From the NCBI GenBank assembly GCA_002311865.1, contig DBZV01000189.1, forward strand, positions 8,042 to 19,708: a stretch of DNA of 11,667 nt. The letters are read 5' to 3'. Below, piece after piece: positions 1-7,246 of this stretch; position 1 is the stretch's first letter; each line of letters opens with the position of its first letter. Origin of the DNA: Dehalococcoidia bacterium UBA1151 (GTDB lineage: Bacteria > Chloroflexota > Dehalococcoidia > Lucifugimonadales > Lucifugimonadaceae). The notes beneath the pieces were generated by a model. The model did no database searches and was not told the DNA's origin. It was given only the letters and a program-made list of their open reading frames with translations. Made by a program: the position numbers and the translations under genes.

Positions 1-157
1 AGCCCCGCGTGAGGGTCTTTGCCGCCTATGGACTGCAGCAGTGGTCGAGCAGCCATTGAAATCTCTTTCGGAGCGGGGTTTTCGGTTTGATGTGACGTTG
101 GTGACCTTGGTGACTGGCAGAAACCCTCACGTCACTTCGTTCCTCAGAGTGACATTC
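1..157 (+). repeat. Interspersed repeat, copy 1 (left flank)
   Basis: This is one of two diverged copies in the same orientation; the other is at 11365-11520. Bases 1-24 are identical to 11365-11388. Bases 113-155 match 11476-11518 with four differences over 43 bases, and the spacing between the two conserved blocks differs by only one base. The middle (25-88) is poorly conserved. The copy carries imperfect inverted ends: 9-24 pairs with 116-131 with two mismatches. A short hairpin (GTCACT at 131-136, AGTGAC at 148-153) sits at its right edge. It may begin before the window. The minus-strand reading resembles the short 'HPEERSD'-type interspersed elements seen in several bacterial phyla; that link is from memory. 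It lies just beyond the stop of the HAD gene and could serve as a transcript end, but no T-tract follows. Confidence 0.75.
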
Positions 158-205
158 CGAGATGCCTTCCGCACGAGCTAATTAGGAGCAATGCGTCTGG
201 ACGAA

Positions 206-955
206 TCAAAGCGTCGCGATAATTCGTTCCGCCTCGCCAATCACGTCCGACGTATCATCGATCACCCACTGGTTCGGCACCGGCTCGCGCTCCGCCAGCA
301 CCTTCTCAGTGAACGCATTCGGCACGACCAGGCATGTCATCTCGGCAGCGGTGGCTGAGGCCGCACCAAGCGGCGAATCCTCGATCACCAGACACGCCTC
401 CGGCGGCTGGCGCAGCAACTCCGCTGTGTGGAGATAGATCTCTGGAAGCGGCTTGGCGTTAGTCACCTGATCACGCCCCACCAGCGCTTCCAAAATATCG
501 AACACGCCAATCGCCTTGAGCACGCGCGACGCCTCATCAGTCATCGAAGAGGTGGCTACTGCGACAATCCTGCCGGTCGACTTGAAGTGCCTGAGCAACT
601 CAACATTGTGCGGGATCTGATTTTGCGCAATCACCTCCGGCTTGCCGTACGTGTCCCGATAGTAGGCAAGGCGGATCTCGTGAAGCGCTTCCCAGGCAGC
701 AAGAACCTCCAGTTTCTCTACATAAGGGGTGAGCGGCTCCACCAGGCCGAAGCGGTCGACCATCGCTTCGCATAGTGCGCGGTCCGTGTTGCCCACGTAG
801 GCTGTATACAACGGCAGAACCCGAGGATCGGGGTCGGGGAGGTCCAAAATCTCCTTCAGGCAGTCGGCGTAGGCCATCGCCTTCAGACGCTCGGTATCAG
901 CCAGCGTGCCGTCCATATCGAAAATGACGGCCTTGATTCGGCTGCCTGTGCTCAC
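206..955 (-). CDS. HAD-superfamily hydrolase, beta-phosphoglucomutase/phosphatase type
   Basis: A 249-residue protein of the haloacid dehalogenase superfamily with an N-terminal cap between the first and second motifs (subfamily I). Motif I is DMDGT with the nucleophile D13 and acid/base D15. Motif II is the ATSS stretch around residues 134-137. Motif III is K168 in NAKP, and motif IV is E192-D193 in IEDSPLG. All catalytic residues are present, so it should be active. Family members dephosphorylate sugar phosphates or interconvert hexose phosphates through an aspartyl phosphate; the EDSPLG motif is typical of the CbbY/beta-phosphoglucomutase and sugar phosphatase branch. The start is GTG (953-955), 11 bases after the aldolase stop, with no nearby ATG upstream in frame, so it is probably translated by coupling. 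It is the last gene of the operon. Its substrate is inferred to be a pathway sugar phosphate, but this is unproven. A phosphatase role is as likely as a mutase role. Confidence 0.88.
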   Translation of the reverse strand: MSTGSRIKAVIFDMDGTLADTERLKAMAYADCLKEILDLPDPDPRVLPLYTAYVGNTDRALCEAMVDRFGLVEPLTPYVEKLEVLAAWEALHEIRLAYYRDTYGKPEVIAQNQIPHNVELLRHFKSTGRIVAVATSSMTDEASRVLKAIGVFDILEALVGRDQVTNAKPLPEIYLHTAELLRQPPEACLVIEDSPLGAASATAAEMTCLVVPNAFTEKVLAEREPVPNQWVIDDTSDVIGEAERIIATL

Positions 956-966
956 GATGACATCGT

Positions 967-1911
967 CTACGAGACGTCCAGCGCCGTGCCTGCCTCCACG
1001 AACCTGGTTGCAATGGAAGTGATGATCCCCGATAGTGCGTCGACCGCCTCTGGCCCCGTCATCTCACCCGACATATGTGCCCTCAGGGTCGGTTCGTAAA
1101 TCGCAGGGCCAAGTACCAGTCCGTTCACTCCAGCCGTACGGGAGGCGATTCGGATGGCGGTATCCCGGGCGTCCAGATCGGGCTTGTTTGAGCGCTCATT
1201 GCCAATGGCAAATAACACTCGCACATCCACGCGATCATCCACATACGCCTGCGCAGCAACAGCACTGGCGGGAATTGGCTGGTCCGGCGCATCCAGAACC
1301 CATATCGCAGGCTCAACGCCGTCGTCCTGAAGCGAACGTATCGTCTCGAGCAACACTGCTGGCTGGAAGTCCCGCTTCCACTCGTCCAGATCGTCCAGCC
1401 GCGCCACCTGCTTTTTGGTCGGCGGCACGCTCAGCTCTAACATCAGTGGTGGGCCTTCACTGCGAGCGATCTCACTCAGCCTGCGCAGCGACTTCAGATG
1501 CGCCTCGCTCTCTGCCAGATCGCCTTCAATGTTGTGATTGATCCTGGCTCCGGCGTAACTGGCGCCAACCAGTTTTAGTTCCTCCGAAAATCCCAGCGCG
1601 TTCTGGAATTGGAAGTGCTCAGGGCCATCGCGCTCTACGGATGCGACCGTCGTGATTGACATGCTTCGACCGCGCAGCAGCACTGCCTCGCCAACCTCTG
1701 TGTCAGTCCAGATTGCTACCTGAGATTTGGGCAGGCCAGACTCGATTGCTTCCGCAATCGCGGCAAACACAATGCCCTTCAGGTCGGCCGCTTTTTCGTT
1801 ACTGGCAGCCAAGGGTACCGGACCTTCGTCGCCAACAAGATCTTTGATGAAATCGATTCGGTGATCGATTGCCGCGACGAATATGAAGTCATTCTTATCG
1901 GTGATCGACAT
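967..1911 (-). CDS. Stand-alone IolC C-terminal-type (DUF2090) aldolase-like protein
   Basis: A protein of about 314 residues resembling the DUF2090 domain that is normally fused to the C-terminus of the inositol kinase IolC, and distantly the tagatose-bisphosphate aldolase fold. Recognisable blocks are AAIDHR near the N-terminus, a middle stretch ending HNIEGD, LMLELSVPP, LLETIRSLQDDGVEPAIWVLD, and a C-terminal GLVLGPAIYEPTL segment. Here it is free-standing, with no kinase domain. The gene could start at 1917 or 1911. The only Shine-Dalgarno-like GGAG (1919-1922) is one base from the first ATG but seven from the second, so 1911 is preferred. The likely role is a retro-aldol split of a phosphorylated keto sugar or keto acid made by the upstream kinase; this is inference. 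The position where I expect a lysine in relatives (CKVLVRYN-type segment) reads GARINHN, so catalysis or mechanism may differ. It is preceded by a 180-base leader with two hairpins. Confidence 0.72.
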   Translation of the reverse strand: MSITDKNDFIFVAAIDHRIDFIKDLVGDEGPVPLAASNEKAADLKGIVFAAIAEAIESGLPKSQVAIWTDTEVGEAVLLRGRSMSITTVASVERDGPEHFQFQNALGFSEELKLVGASYAGARINHNIEGDLAESEAHLKSLRRLSEIARSEGPPLMLELSVPPTKKQVARLDDLDEWKRDFQPAVLLETIRSLQDDGVEPAIWVLDAPDQPIPASAVAAQAYVDDRVDVRVLFAIGNERSNKPDLDARDTAIRIASRTAGVNGLVLGPAIYEPTLRAHMSGEMTGPEAVDALSGIITSIATRFVEAGTALDVS

Positions 1912-1918
1912 GCTCATA

Positions 1919-1922
1919 CTCC
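1919..1922 (-). promoter_or_regulatory. Ribosome binding site deciding the aldolase start
   Basis: GGAG on the minus strand. It lies one base from the ATG at 1917 and seven bases from the ATG at 1911, which favours the second as the true start. The 8-base-pair hairpin at 1927-1955 stands immediately 5' of it. Confidence 0.5.
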
Positions 1923-1926
1923 GAAT

Positions 1927-1955
1927 TACGAGGCACCAGGCTTGTTGGCCTCGTA
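1927..1955 (-). promoter_or_regulatory. Hairpin directly 5' of the aldolase ribosome binding site
   Basis: A perfect 8-base inverted repeat (TACGAGGC at 1927-1934, GCCTCGTA at 1948-1955) with a 13-base loop. In the minus-strand transcript it lies four bases before the Shine-Dalgarno sequence. There is no T-tract after it, so it is not an ordinary intrinsic terminator. It could be a protein operator, an RNA element controlling translation, or a transcript-stabilising structure. Confidence 0.45.
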
Positions 1956-1980
1956 TGGTTTTCGAATTATGCGAACTTCA

Positions 1981-2010
1981 CGGGAAACGGGCTGTTGCCC
2001 AGCGTTCCCG
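1981..2010 (-). promoter_or_regulatory. Strong bulged hairpin in the tal-aldolase gap
   Basis: A 30-base imperfect inverted repeat. Six outer pairs (CGGGAA with TTCCCG) are followed by a one-base bulge, one C-G pair, a three-base bulge on the other side, four inner pairs (GGGC with GCCC) and a TGTT loop. It is located between the transaldolase stop (2092) and the aldolase start (1911). No run of T follows on either strand, so it is unlikely to be a simple terminator. Together with the hairpin at 1927-1955 it makes a structured leader. A role in differential expression or mRNA processing within the operon is inferred. Confidence 0.45.
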
Positions 2011-2091
2011 GTGGATTCGCAGTTCACTCGGCCACCTCATCGGGCGACGGGAAGTATATCCGGAGTAGCTTGCTAGATACTCACAGGCAGG

Positions 2092-3198
2092 CTACCTGGC
2101 GTCGACCAAGGCGTCGCGTTTCGACCGGATGTCGCCCAGAAGTTCTTCGAACGAACCGGTGAACGACGCGACACCCGCCGCCAGAAGATCGTCGGTCACC
2201 GAGTCAAGCGATACACCGGCTGAAGCTAATCCAGCGAGGGCGTCCCGGCCCCCGTCAACGTCCTGGGTGAGCGTCGCTGCGGGGGTGCCGTGGTCCATGA
2301 AAGCCTCGAGCGTCGCTGGTGGCAGCGTGTCTACCGTGTCTTTGCCAATCAGGCCATCCACGTACATGAGTTCTGGATACGCCGGGTTCTTGACGCTTGT
2401 GCTGGCCCAGAGCGGACGCTGCACACGCGCGCCTGCTTCGGCCAGCTCGCGAAATCTGCTGCCGTAGAAGATGCTCTCAAACTCGACATAAGCCATCTTG
2501 GCGTTCGCAATGCCAGCTTTTCCAGCCAGATCAGATCCCTCAGGCAACTGGGAGTCCACTAAAACGTCCACCCTGGAGACGAAGAATGATGCAACCGATG
2601 CGATTCGGGAAATGTACCTGCCGCCGCGCTCTTTGTAGTCGTTGAGTCCCTGAACGTATGCGTCCGCGACATCCCTGTATGAATCAAGCGAGAAGATCAA
2701 CGTCACGTTTACGCTGATTCCCTGGCTGATCAGCGTGCGAATTGCGGGAATACCCTCAGGCGTCGCGGGGACCTTGATCAGCAGGTTTGACCGATCAACC
2801 GATGCCCACAGCTTCTGTGCCTCAGAAACCGTACTTTCCGTGTCATTTGCCAGTTGAGGATTAACTTCAAGGCTTACGAAACCGTCTGCGCCATCAGTGG
2901 CGTCGTAAACGCTCCGCAGAATATCCGCCGCGTCCTGAATGTCTTTGACGGCTAACCCCTCGAAGATTCCATTCTCATCGTGGCCCTGACGCGCAAAATT
3001 CTGCAGGTCGGCGTCGTACTCGGAGCCTTCAGAGATCGCTTTCTGAAAGATCGTGGGATTGGAAGTCAGCCCACCAATGCCAGCGTCCACCAATGCTTCC
3101 AGCTTGCCGGATAGGAGCAGATCGCGATCAATAAAGTCGAGCCACATCGACTGGCCCAGCTCGCGCACCACCTTCAGGTTGTCATTCGTTTTTGCCAT
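2092..3198 (-). CDS. tal: Transaldolase
   Basis: A 368-residue protein, the usual size for the longer, mycobacterial-type transaldolase. It moves a dihydroxyacetone unit between sugar phosphates (sedoheptulose 7-phosphate plus glyceraldehyde 3-phosphate to fructose 6-phosphate plus erythrose 4-phosphate) in the non-oxidative pentose phosphate pathway. The signature GLTSNPTIF is at 43-51 and the Schiff-base lysine is K142 in LLIKVPAT. The SVNVTLIFS strand is at about 162-170, and the conserved WASTS.KNP segment near 265-272 reads WASTSVKNP. The ATG at 3198 is preceded by AGAGG about ten bases upstream. It lies 23 bases after rpiB and is surely co-transcribed with it. The pairing of an operon-borne transaldolase with a pentose isomerase points to a substrate that enters through five-carbon or related phosphates. 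It is followed by a 180-base structured gap before the next gene. Confidence 0.95.
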   Translation of the reverse strand: MAKTNDNLKVVRELGQSMWLDFIDRDLLLSGKLEALVDAGIGGLTSNPTIFQKAISEGSEYDADLQNFARQGHDENGIFEGLAVKDIQDAADILRSVYDATDGADGFVSLEVNPQLANDTESTVSEAQKLWASVDRSNLLIKVPATPEGIPAIRTLISQGISVNVTLIFSLDSYRDVADAYVQGLNDYKERGGRYISRIASVASFFVSRVDVLVDSQLPEGSDLAGKAGIANAKMAYVEFESIFYGSRFRELAEAGARVQRPLWASTSVKNPAYPELMYVDGLIGKDTVDTLPPATLEAFMDHGTPAATLTQDVDGGRDALAGLASAGVSLDSVTDDLLAAGVASFTGSFEELLGDIRSKRDALVDAR

Positions 3199-3221
3199 GC
3201 CCGTTTGCCTCTTTCGATCGA

Positions 3222-3674
3222 CTAATGGGATTCCAATTCAAGTGAAATAACTTTTTCCAGTCGACGCGCGAATCGCGGGTGAGGATCCATTACCGCACCC
3301 ATGAACGCCCTGGTTACCGCACGCGCCGTTTCTGGGCCGATCACACGACTGCCAAGGCAGATGATGTTCATATTGTCGTGCTGAACGCCCTGCGCCGCCG
3401 AGTAGGTATCGTGGGTGACGGATGCGCGGGCGCCGCGAATCTTGTTCGCTGCGATCGCCGCTCCAACACCGCTTCCACATAGAACAATGCCGCGATCGGC
3501 CTCGCCGGAACTGACCGCACGTGCAACCGGAGCCGTGAGATCCGGGTAGTCGTCATCCGGGTCGAATTCGTATGCGCCAAGATCCAGTACTTCGTGGCCA
3601 TCGGCCTCCAGCACCTCCATGATGTCGTCTTTGAGCGGCAAACCTCCGTGGTCGGCCCCAATCGCTACGCGCAT
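3222..3674 (-). CDS. rpiB: Ribose-5-phosphate isomerase B (RpiB/LacAB family)
   Basis: A 150-residue protein, full length for RpiB. It interconverts an aldose and a ketose phosphate, classically ribose 5-phosphate and ribulose 5-phosphate. Visible motifs are GADHGG at 6-11, the catalytic cysteine C66 in LCGSGVG, HDTYSA at 88-93, and H99 in QHDNMN, followed by CLGSRVIG. The frame is open up to 3740, but the start at 3674 (MRVAIGADHGG) is chosen because the family begins exactly there and AGGA lies about five bases upstream. The cysteine-type active site is that of the Gram-negative rather than the actinobacterial form. RpiB paralogues have been recruited for other sugar phosphates, including allose 6-phosphate and tetrulose phosphates, and in this operon a specialised substrate is possible. 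It is followed 23 bases later by transaldolase and preceded by a 99-base gap after the kinase, in which I see no clear signal. Confidence 0.93.
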   Translation of the reverse strand: MRVAIGADHGGLPLKDDIMEVLEADGHEVLDLGAYEFDPDDDYPDLTAPVARAVSSGEADRGIVLCGSGVGAAIAANKIRGARASVTHDTYSAAQGVQHDNMNIICLGSRVIGPETARAVTRAFMGAVMDPHPRFARRLEKVISLELESH

Positions 3675-3773
3675 GTTGTTCCTGCAACTAATCGAATTGA
3701 ATCTGGACCTATTGTGCTTGAGTCGGAGGCAAATCGCCATATTTTCGAATTGGGAGTGAGCATGAGCCGTCGA

Positions 3774-5249
3774 TCAAGTCCCAATCAGCCGCGCATAGAG
3801 ATCTTGCTGGCGCTCCATTGCCAGACGATACGTATCGTGCGCGGCGGAGTCCGGGTGGTACTCCACTCTTTCTCCGGTTGCGGGCTCTACATCCAGCGAG
3901 TCCATGAGCTCAAGCGCGTTCAGCGCAAGCACGGCAATCCCGCGCGCCGTGGTTCCCCGTTCCGGGCTGGCCACCACCCTCTTCCCCGTCGCATCTGCCA
4001 CCATCTGGAGCCACGTTGGCAGCCTGAGAATCGCGGCACCGCCTACAATGATCTCCGTAAATTCGGTGCCAGACCGGTCCAGAAGCTGCGCGATCAGTGC
4101 GAAGCGATATGTAATAGCTTCAATCGCCGCCCGCCCCATATCCGCCGGCGTCGTCGATGCATTGATTCCATGCCACGTGGCACTGGCATCGCTCGCCCAC
4201 CCCGGACTGCGTTCGCCCCGCAAGAACGGCAGAACCGTCAGCCCGTGCCCATCCGGCTCAACCGTCTCCAACTCCACGTCCATGATTCGTTCGCCAGTGA
4301 GCCGCAGCGTCTGGTGCAGCCAGTCCAGCATGCTCCCACCATCGGTCACAGCGCCGCCAAGCAACGACAACTCACGATCGATGCGGTACGCCCACAAACC
4401 CGGTGGGATTGGCGAGTCCTCCATTCGCACCACCGCACGCATAGCGCCCGTGGTGCCAACGGTCAGGACCGCCGTGCCCTGGGTGCAGCGGCCGGAGCCA
4501 ATATTCGCCCCCGCGCCATCGCCCACGGCCAGGAAGAACGGCACATCCGCCAGTGGTCCCCAATCAGATCGATGCGGCTCAGCCAGTCCCTGCAGCCCGT
4601 CCGAGTAGTCCGCCAGCGGCGGCAGCGTCGCGGCATCTAGCCCTATCGCTTCGATCAGCGGCTGATACCACTCCAGCGACTTCCGGTCCAGCATGCCGGA
4701 CCATGAGGCCACCGAGTATCCGCTGGGAACCTCCGAGGCGCCAAACCAGCGGCGGTACAGGTACGCGCCCAGGTCAATCCACCGCGCTGCTCGAGCGAAC
4801 TCCTCCGGCTGGTGGTTTTTGATCCACAGAAGGCGCGGCGCCTGATACGACGTATGCAACGGGGCACCAGTCGCCTCATGCGTTGCGTCAACATCGACGA
4901 TCTGCTTGATCTGCTCCACCTCTGTGCCAGAGCCGGAGTGCGCGTAGGTATACAGCGGCGTGACAGCATTGCCCGCTGCGTCGACCCCAACAACGTTCCC
5001 AACGAAGCAAGCCATCCCCACACCAGCAATGTCCGAGCAGGCTGGTCCCGCCTCTTTCAGGGTCTTGGAGATTACGGTTTCGCACATCTGCCGAAGCTGC
5101 TCAGGATCCTCCAGTCCGTTGGTTGACGCGCTTCGACGAATCTCGTGGCCTACCCTCTCAATGAGTTGCGCGTGTGAATCGTAGAGCCGAGCGCGAATGG
5201 ACGTGCTGCCCACATCCAACGCCAAGACGTACGGAGGGATCGGCGGCAT
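3774..5249 (-). CDS. FGGY-family carbohydrate kinase, gluconokinase/xylulokinase-like
   Basis: A 491-residue FGGY kinase, normal for the family. It should transfer phosphate from ATP to a sugar, polyol or sugar acid in the cytoplasm. The N-terminal phosphate loop LDVGSTS is at 11-17. D244 in AVGDGAGANIGSG is the expected catalytic base. GTTGAMR (265-271) and GGAVTDGGSMLDW (298-310) lead into the second ATPase domain. FLRGERSPGW at 342-351 is a motif I associate with the gluconate kinase branch. The second ATP-binding glycine motif is IVGGAAILRLPTW near 401-413. The start codon ATG (5249) has a weak AGGG ten bases upstream, 25 bases after the lactonase stop. Directly after two lactonases, a sugar-acid substrate such as gluconate or another aldonate is the simplest inference. 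Xylulose or an unusual ketose cannot be excluded. Confidence 0.9.
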   Translation of the reverse strand: MPPIPPYVLALDVGSTSIRARLYDSHAQLIERVGHEIRRSASTNGLEDPEQLRQMCETVISKTLKEAGPACSDIAGVGMACFVGNVVGVDAAGNAVTPLYTYAHSGSGTEVEQIKQIVDVDATHEATGAPLHTSYQAPRLLWIKNHQPEEFARAARWIDLGAYLYRRWFGASEVPSGYSVASWSGMLDRKSLEWYQPLIEAIGLDAATLPPLADYSDGLQGLAEPHRSDWGPLADVPFFLAVGDGAGANIGSGRCTQGTAVLTVGTTGAMRAVVRMEDSPIPPGLWAYRIDRELSLLGGAVTDGGSMLDWLHQTLRLTGERIMDVELETVEPDGHGLTVLPFLRGERSPGWASDASATWHGINASTTPADMGRAAIEAITYRFALIAQLLDRSGTEFTEIIVGGAAILRLPTWLQMVADATGKRVVASPERGTTARGIAVLALNALELMDSLDVEPATGERVEYHPDSAAHDTYRLAMERQQDLYARLIGT

Positions 5250-5274
5250 CTACAGCGCCCTTTGCACTGCCCGA

Positions 5275-6165
5275 TCAGGCCCGACGGGCGTCGACTACCC
5301 GCGTCTCGATCGAGTAGAGCGATGTCGAGGCTGTGATGAACAGCGTAGTCCCGGCCGGGCCGCCAAACTCGCAGTTCGCAGTCTTCTCCGGCACCTTCAC
5401 TTTTCCAATCAACTCGCCATCAGGCGAATAAACGTGAACTCCATCGCCCGCAGAGGTCCAAACGTTTCCGTACTGGTCCACCCTCAAACCATCAGATCCG
5501 GGCGGGTCCGGCGCGGCGAAAAACTGCAGGTTCGAGAGATTTCCATCAGCAGCAACATCCATAGTCCGGATGTTCTGAGGCTCGCCGGTGTCCGCAATGT
5601 AGATAATCGACTCATTGGGAGAGAACGCCAGGCCATTTGGGTGATCAAACTGATCTGCGGCCACCATCGTCATTCCAGTTTCAGAATTGAGCCGGTAGAC
5701 GTAGTTCTCACCAATCTCGCTATCGCGCTGGAACCCCTCGTCATCGCTCAGGATTCCGTATGGCGGGTCCGTGAAATAGAGTGTGCCATCGGATTTGATC
5801 ACCACATCGTTCGGCGAATTGAGCCTGCCACCCGCAACATTATCCACCAGCGTGGTGTATGTGCCGTCGGGCGTCCTTTTGGTGACGCTGTTCGAACTGT
5901 GCTCGCAAGTGATGATGTTGCCGTCGCGGTCCAGCGTGTGACCATTGGCGTGATTCGACGGCTCACGAAACACCGCCGCGCCGTCCGCCGCCGTCCACCG
6001 CCACTCACGATTGCTGCGAACATCGCTCCACACCAGCGCACTCTCCGCGGGAATCCACACCGGCCCCTCAGCCCATATGCAGCCGTCAGCCAGCTTCACC
6101 AGATCAGCATCAAAGTCGACCAGGTCCCGAAACGCATCGTCAACCAGCACATACGAACTTATCAT
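5275..6165 (-). CDS. SMP-30/gluconolactonase-family lactonase, copy 2 of the pair
   Basis: A 296-residue six-bladed beta-propeller of the SMP-30/gluconolactonase/LRE family. It hydrolyses sugar lactones to sugar acids using one divalent metal. The expected metal ligands are E33 (WAEGPVW), N177 (HPNGLAF) and D225 (SDGLRVD). The substrate-side stretch NSPNDVVIKSDGTLYFTDPPYG lies around 116-137. No signal peptide is visible, so it should be cytoplasmic. The ATG at 6165 has GGGAG about seven bases upstream. The preceding paralogue ends 19 bases before it, and the two are similar from end to end, with ANGHT, SPND and PNGLAFSP blocks shared, indicating tandem duplication. It runs straight into the kinase gene. 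The residues around the lactone pocket differ between the copies, so they may act on different lactones. Confidence 0.9.
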   Translation of the reverse strand: MISSYVLVDDAFRDLVDFDADLVKLADGCIWAEGPVWIPAESALVWSDVRSNREWRWTAADGAAVFREPSNHANGHTLDRDGNIITCEHSSNSVTKRTPDGTYTTLVDNVAGGRLNSPNDVVIKSDGTLYFTDPPYGILSDDEGFQRDSEIGENYVYRLNSETGMTMVAADQFDHPNGLAFSPNESIIYIADTGEPQNIRTMDVAADGNLSNLQFFAAPDPPGSDGLRVDQYGNVWTSAGDGVHVYSPDGELIGKVKVPEKTANCEFGGPAGTTLFITASTSLYSIETRVVDARRA

Positions 6166-6184
6166 AGATACTCTCCCTGGCTGC

Positions 6185-7108
6185 CTATGGCGCCGCTGCT
6201 GGTCTTTTCGCGCCCGCCGTCAGGACCGGAATGGACCACACAGAAGCCATAGCGGTGATGAAAAGCGTCTTACGATCTGATCTTCCAAACGAGAGATTTG
6301 CGGCCACCTGCGGCGTTTTGATCTTGCCAATCAGCCGACCTTTTGGATTGTGGCATTGAATGCCGTCTCCCGCCGCGATCCACACGTTGCCCTTCACGTC
6401 TACCCTTATCCCATCCGGCACCCACGGATCAACCTCCGCGAATAGCCGGCGATTCTCCAGTCGCGCACCGTCGACTACGTCGAACGCCATCACATGGTGG
6501 TTTAGTTCTTCGCCGTGCGTGCGAGCAGTGTCGCCAACATACAGAATCGATTCGTCTGGCGAAAAAGCCAGCCCATTCGGCTTATCCATATCATCTATAA
6601 CTGATCGCACACGCCGCGTCTCAGGATCAAATCGGTACACCCGATTCGCGTCCTGCTCTGATGGCTCACCGTGGCCAAGTTCAGGATGAAGCGCCCCGTA
6701 ATCCGGGTCAGTGAACCAGACCGACCCATCAGATTTCACAACAATGTCGTTTGGGGATGTGAGTTTTCGGCCACCGTACTGGTGAATATAGGGATGAACA
6801 GTCCCGTCCAATTCCGTCATGGATACCTGTCTGCCACCGGTCTCACACGAGAGAATTCGGCCTTCCAGATCGACAGTATGCCCGTTTGCATTTCCGGACG
6901 GCTCACGCAGCACTGACACGCCGTCCGCTTCCGACCAGCGGTGAACGCGATCGTTGGAGAGATCACTCCAGATGAGGTAGTCGCCGGTAGCCACATAGCA
7001 GCACCCCTCCGTGAACCCCATTCCGTCCGCAATCAAAGTCAACTCGGCATTTTCGTCAACGAGTTTTTTGAAGGCGGGTTTAATTACTTCTACTACAGAA
7101 TTCGGCAT
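6185..7108 (-). CDS. SMP-30/gluconolactonase-family lactonase, copy 1 of the pair
   Basis: A 307-residue member of the same family as its downstream neighbour. Likely metal ligands are E34 (GFTEGCC), N178 (KPNGLAFSP) and D222 (VPDGIRVD). The SPNDIVVKSDGSVWFTDPDYG segment follows a glycine-rich turn near 112-114. It is about ten residues longer than copy 2 because of a longer N-terminus and a basic, alanine-rich tail (AGAKRPAAAP). The ATG at 7108 has a clear AGGAG five bases upstream. It is preceded by a 138-base gap, the widest between the two ends of the upper operon, so an internal promoter is possible here. Its inferred job is to open a lactone made by oxidation of an aldose, perhaps by the upstream aldo/keto reductase. 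An oxidoreductase-lactonase-kinase series is a common sugar-acid entry route. Confidence 0.9.
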   Translation of the reverse strand: MPNSVVEVIKPAFKKLVDENAELTLIADGMGFTEGCCYVATGDYLIWSDLSNDRVHRWSEADGVSVLREPSGNANGHTVDLEGRILSCETGGRQVSMTELDGTVHPYIHQYGGRKLTSPNDIVVKSDGSVWFTDPDYGALHPELGHGEPSEQDANRVYRFDPETRRVRSVIDDMDKPNGLAFSPDESILYVGDTARTHGEELNHHVMAFDVVDGARLENRRLFAEVDPWVPDGIRVDVKGNVWIAAGDGIQCHNPKGRLIGKIKTPQVAANLSFGRSDRKTLFITAMASVWSIPVLTAGAKRPAAAP

Positions 7109-7246
7109 GCTTCTCCTGGGCTGTGGCCCGCTATCCGTCGGTTCGGGCGAACGCCGATATTACCCGACTGGGTGCAAAGGCCCAAATCTGCCTCGTAAAC
7201 CAGTTCGATTCGAGGACAACAATAACGCTAATTTGGGGAAGGCGTG
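7109..7246 (-). promoter_or_regulatory. Intergenic leader before the lactonase pair; possible internal promoter
   Basis: 138 bases without a gene. It holds an imperfect inverted repeat at 7138-7157 (TCGG and TTC pairing with GAA and CCGA around a GGGC loop, with a two-base bulge), which could be an operator. On the minus strand a -10-like TAATAT lies 18 bases after a poor -35-like TTTGGG. Both are weak, and I would not place a start site from them alone. Confidence 0.25.

Noticed and set aside
3594..4640. Long open frame on the plus strand opposite rpiB and the kinase
   Set aside because: It is antisense to two well-supported genes, is rich in arginine, histidine and proline as expected from reading a GC-rich gene backwards, and matches no family I recognise.
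5197..6252. Long plus-strand open frame opposite the second lactonase
   Set aside because: It is antisense to an intact lactonase with all metal ligands; the composition is that of a shadow frame and there is no ribosome binding site.
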